Positions 51,469 to 51,738 of a stretch of 51,738 bases of DNA are shown in pieces. Within the stretch, counting starts at the first letter, position 1, and each line of letters opens with the position of its first letter. Where the stretch lies: positions 1-51,738 of the forward strand of contig JAKOYE010000070.1 in assembly GCA_029780675.1 (NCBI GenBank), written 5' to 3'. Source of the DNA: Actinomycetes bacterium (GTDB lineage Bacteria; Actinomycetota; Actinomycetes; Mycobacteriales; Mycobacteriaceae). The notes under the pieces were generated by a model, which made no database searches, was not told the DNA's origin, and saw nothing but the letters and a program-made list of their open reading frames with translations. Position numbers and translations under genes: made by a program.

Positions 51469-51738
51469 TCACCACAGGGACCTGTTGCCGTCCCCGCGAT
51501 GCCCGCCGCGAACGCCAGCTCTTGAAGCCCCGACTTGCCCCAGGATGCCGTACTCGTCGATCTCATAGACGTGGGCTGCGCCAATGTCGAAGAACATGCC
51601 GACCACTCGCACGCGACCAGCTTGCACCGCTTCAGCCAGCATGGGATGGCGGGTCAGACGTTCTACTTGAACCGCGACATTGACGATGGCGAGCTGGTCG
51701 GCCGAGCTGAAACCCTGCAGTTCGGCGCTCATCCGGGC
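51469..51738 (-). CDS. Beta-carbonic anhydrase, C-terminal part (5' end outside window)
   Basis: The frame runs off the right edge. The visible part, FSSADQLAIVNVAVQVERLT, HPMLAEAVQAGRVRVVGMFF and DIGAAHVYEIDEYG, matches the C-terminal half of beta-class carbonic anhydrases (NV...Q...L..HP, then W/F-Y/F-DI). The zinc ligands lie upstream, beyond the window. Mycobacterial SulP transporters can be fused to this enzyme (Rv3273); the SulP at 35.2 kb has lost its C-terminal end, so the two may once have been linked. The last ~20 residues (SRAGVRGGHRGDGNRSLW) look frame-altered. Confidence 0.75.
   Translation of the reverse strand, partial: ARMSAELQGFSSADQLAIVNVAVQVERLTRHPMLAEAVQAGRVRVVGMFFDIGAAHVYEIDEYGILGQVGASRAGVRGGHRGDGNRSLW

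Overview
The window is high-GC actinobacterial DNA, most likely from a Mycobacterium/Mycolicibacterium species. The evidence is mycobacterium-type gene content: an LpqS-like protein next to CysK2 and an MFS transporter, a separate MmcO-type multicopper oxidase, a CtaG-type membrane protein and the Ldt/Dac/M56 envelope proteins. Starts are GTG-rich and genes overlap tightly. It reads as a metal (mainly copper) resistance island linked to a Tn7-like transposon; I cannot tell from sequence whether it is chromosomal or on a plasmid.

Layout. 0.1-1.6 kb: flank with a CitE-like lyase and debris. 1.65-6.3 kb (minus): multicopper oxidase, SHOCT membrane protein, two Met/Gly-rich membrane-anchored proteins and an MFS gene broken by a frameshift. 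6.35-8.2 kb: CopR/CopS-type two-component system. 8.3-12.1 kb: DUF305 Met-rich lipoprotein, DUF302 protein and a P1B ATPase with an unusual CPD motif. A near-identical 22-bp tandem-half-site element precedes the oxidase/copR, DUF305/DUF302 and ATPase genes, so this block looks like one CopR regulon. 12.3-14.3 kb: small secreted protein and a BlaI/BlaR1-like pair. 14.5-23.0 kb (plus): a compact cluster lpqS-cysK2-MFS-ycnI-cupredoxin lipoprotein-membrane protein-L,D-transpeptidase-small protein-beta-propeller lipoprotein. 23.1-26.3 kb: csoR with two palindromic operators, a CGCC peptide ORF, copZ and copA.

27.2-34.1 kb (minus): a translationally coupled Tn7-like operon tnsA-tnsB-tnsC-tniQ, with repeats upstream of tnsA that may be the right end. 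Tn7-family gene order puts the cargo to the left, which would make the copper genes the cargo, but I could not find a left end. Just right of the candidate end lies a cobalamin riboswitch joined to a stump of cbtA and a frameshifted histidine phosphatase, i.e. a decayed cobalt-uptake locus.

35.2-51.7 kb: SulP transporter lacking most of its STAS domain; a second SHOCT/cupredoxin/Met-rich module; CmtR-like sensor with a CtpG-like ATPase and a second DUF302 gene; a fourth P1B ATPase; an envelope group (isoprenylcysteine-methyltransferase-like, MltG-like, D,D-carboxypeptidase, coiled-coil exported protein); a decayed insertion sequence; CtaG; and the end of a beta-carbonic anhydrase gene.

Together the genes describe layered metal defence: sensing (CopRS, CsoR, CmtR-like), cytosolic buffering (CopZ, perhaps DUF302), efflux (four P1B ATPases), exported binding and oxidation (MmcO, Met-rich proteins, DUF305, YcnI, cupredoxins) and envelope repair (Ldt, carboxypeptidase).
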